28,925 bases of DNA from a virus. Made by a program: the position numbers and the translations under genes. Position 1 is the stretch's first letter. Every line of letters starts with the position of its first letter. The stretch covers positions 1 to 28,925 of IMG/VR virus record IMGVR_UViG_3300017788_000125; one strand, 5' to 3'. This document shows, in pieces, positions 28,540 to 28,925 of the stretch. The notes beneath the pieces are model-generated. The model was not told the DNA's origin and searched no databases. It saw only the letters and a list, made by a program, of their open reading frames with translations.

Positions 28540-28680
28540 ATGCCCGGAATGATGAAGAAGCCTGCTGCAAAGAAACCCATGGGTTACAAAGAAGGTGGTA
28601 AAGTTTTTAAGCCCTGTCCCGGATGCCCCAACGCTGCCAAGTGTAAGGCTATGGGCAAGTGCATGAAAAAAGGTAGGTAG
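28540..28680 (+). CDS. Cys-rich basic micro-protein (46 aa)
   Basis: A 46-aa protein starting MPGMMKKPAAKKPMGYKEGGKV and ending with a four-Cys block CPGCPNAAKCKAMGKC, a likely small zinc site. The ATG at 28540 has AAGGAG 7 nt upstream; the ATG at 28534 is too close. It shares GYK(D/E)GGKV with the 90-aa protein at 15448-15720. Its TAG overlaps the next GTG by one base. Confidence 0.65.
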   Translation: MPGMMKKPAAKKPMGYKEGGKVFKPCPGCPNAAKCKAMGKCMKKGR

Positions 28681-28925
28681 TGGATCCAATTACGCTCTTA
28701 GCCACAGCATCAGCAATTTGGAGTGGGATTAAAAAAGCCTCTGAATTTGCTGCTGAGGCTGAGGGCGTTTTTGGGCAGTTAAGTAAGTATTGTGGGGTTG
28801 CCGATCAATTAGAACAGGCGATCCAAAAGGAAAAAAATAAGCCCCAGAAACCTAAGTTGTTCGGTGGCACGGAAGAAGGCAACGACACGGCTGAAGCCTT
28901 TAATGTCTTTGAGGCCGAGCATAAA
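28680..28925 (+). CDS. Virion or lysis-region protein, N-terminal part (cut by window edge)
   Basis: An open frame from a GTG at 28680 to the window edge (82 codons): DPITLLATASAIWSGIKKASEFAAEAEGVFGQLSKYCGVADQLE..., then a Lys/Gln/Pro-rich linker and an acidic stretch. The opening DPIT-LATA-AIW-GIKK is a pattern I recall in aquatic-phage proteins beside holin and fibre genes. The GTG has only a weak ribosome site but overlaps the previous stop. Partial, so no function is assigned. Confidence 0.6.
   Translation, partial: MDPITLLATASAIWSGIKKASEFAAEAEGVFGQLSKYCGVADQLEQAIQKEKNKPQKPKLFGGTEEGNDTAEAFNVFEAEHK

Overview
The window is part of a tailed-phage genome, most likely a short-tailed (podovirus-type) phage of a Gram-negative, possibly freshwater proteobacterial host. 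The basis is a full head-morphogenesis block (small and large terminase, portal, scaffold, P22-type coat) followed by two short adaptor-like proteins and then fibre proteins, with no tape-measure gene between them. Base composition is near 50% GC, Shine-Dalgarno sites are strong, the best promoter is sigma70-like and the DnaA boxes are of the E. coli type. No integrase, tRNA or CRISPR array was seen. The host assignment is inference.

Left arm (1 to about 11.4 kb, all leftward): a dense early/replication operon read from about 11.45 kb toward position 1, with most genes overlapping by 1 to 35 nt. In transcription order it has a 94-aa protein, many small orphan proteins (zinc-ribbon, DUF2591-like and small membrane proteins), and a MoxR-type AAA ATPase / 282-aa helical protein / 52-aa protein / VWA-metallopeptidase module. 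Two further unknowns, a 310-aa protein, a zinc-ribbon protein and a DUF3310 protein follow. It ends with a family A DNA polymerase with 3'-5' exonuclease and a PD-(D/E)XK nuclease cut by the window edge. The polymerase has leucine at the position equivalent to E. coli Pol I Phe762.

Centre (about 11.4 to 13.27 kb): a non-coding stretch with two perfect DnaA boxes flanking a cluster of AGATAG iterons, here predicted to be the replication origin. Next is a leftward mini-operon of four small genes ending in a clear Rho-independent terminator. Its first gene is a paralogue of the first gene of the left operon, and both are preceded by the same TTGACG-type motif. Then comes a divergent intergenic region with two potential G-quadruplexes, a tandem 10-bp direct repeat and a consensus-like promoter whose predicted +1 falls on the ATG of the small terminase gene.

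Right arm (13.27 kb to the end, all rightward): terminase small subunit, a 66-aa protein, terminase large subunit, terminator plus promoter, a repeat-containing small protein, portal, a small protein, scaffold, major capsid protein and a probable decoration protein. The last two are each followed by a UUCG-loop hairpin. A cluster of small basic proteins, two head-tail adaptor/tail-tube-like proteins and a run of fibre/appendage proteins follow. The appendage genes include a 462-aa tandem-repeat protein, a duplicated N-terminal anchor domain, a tail-assembly chaperone and a glycine-rich tip protein. The window closes with a holin-like membrane protein, a Cys-rich micro-protein and the start of another virion or lysis-region gene.
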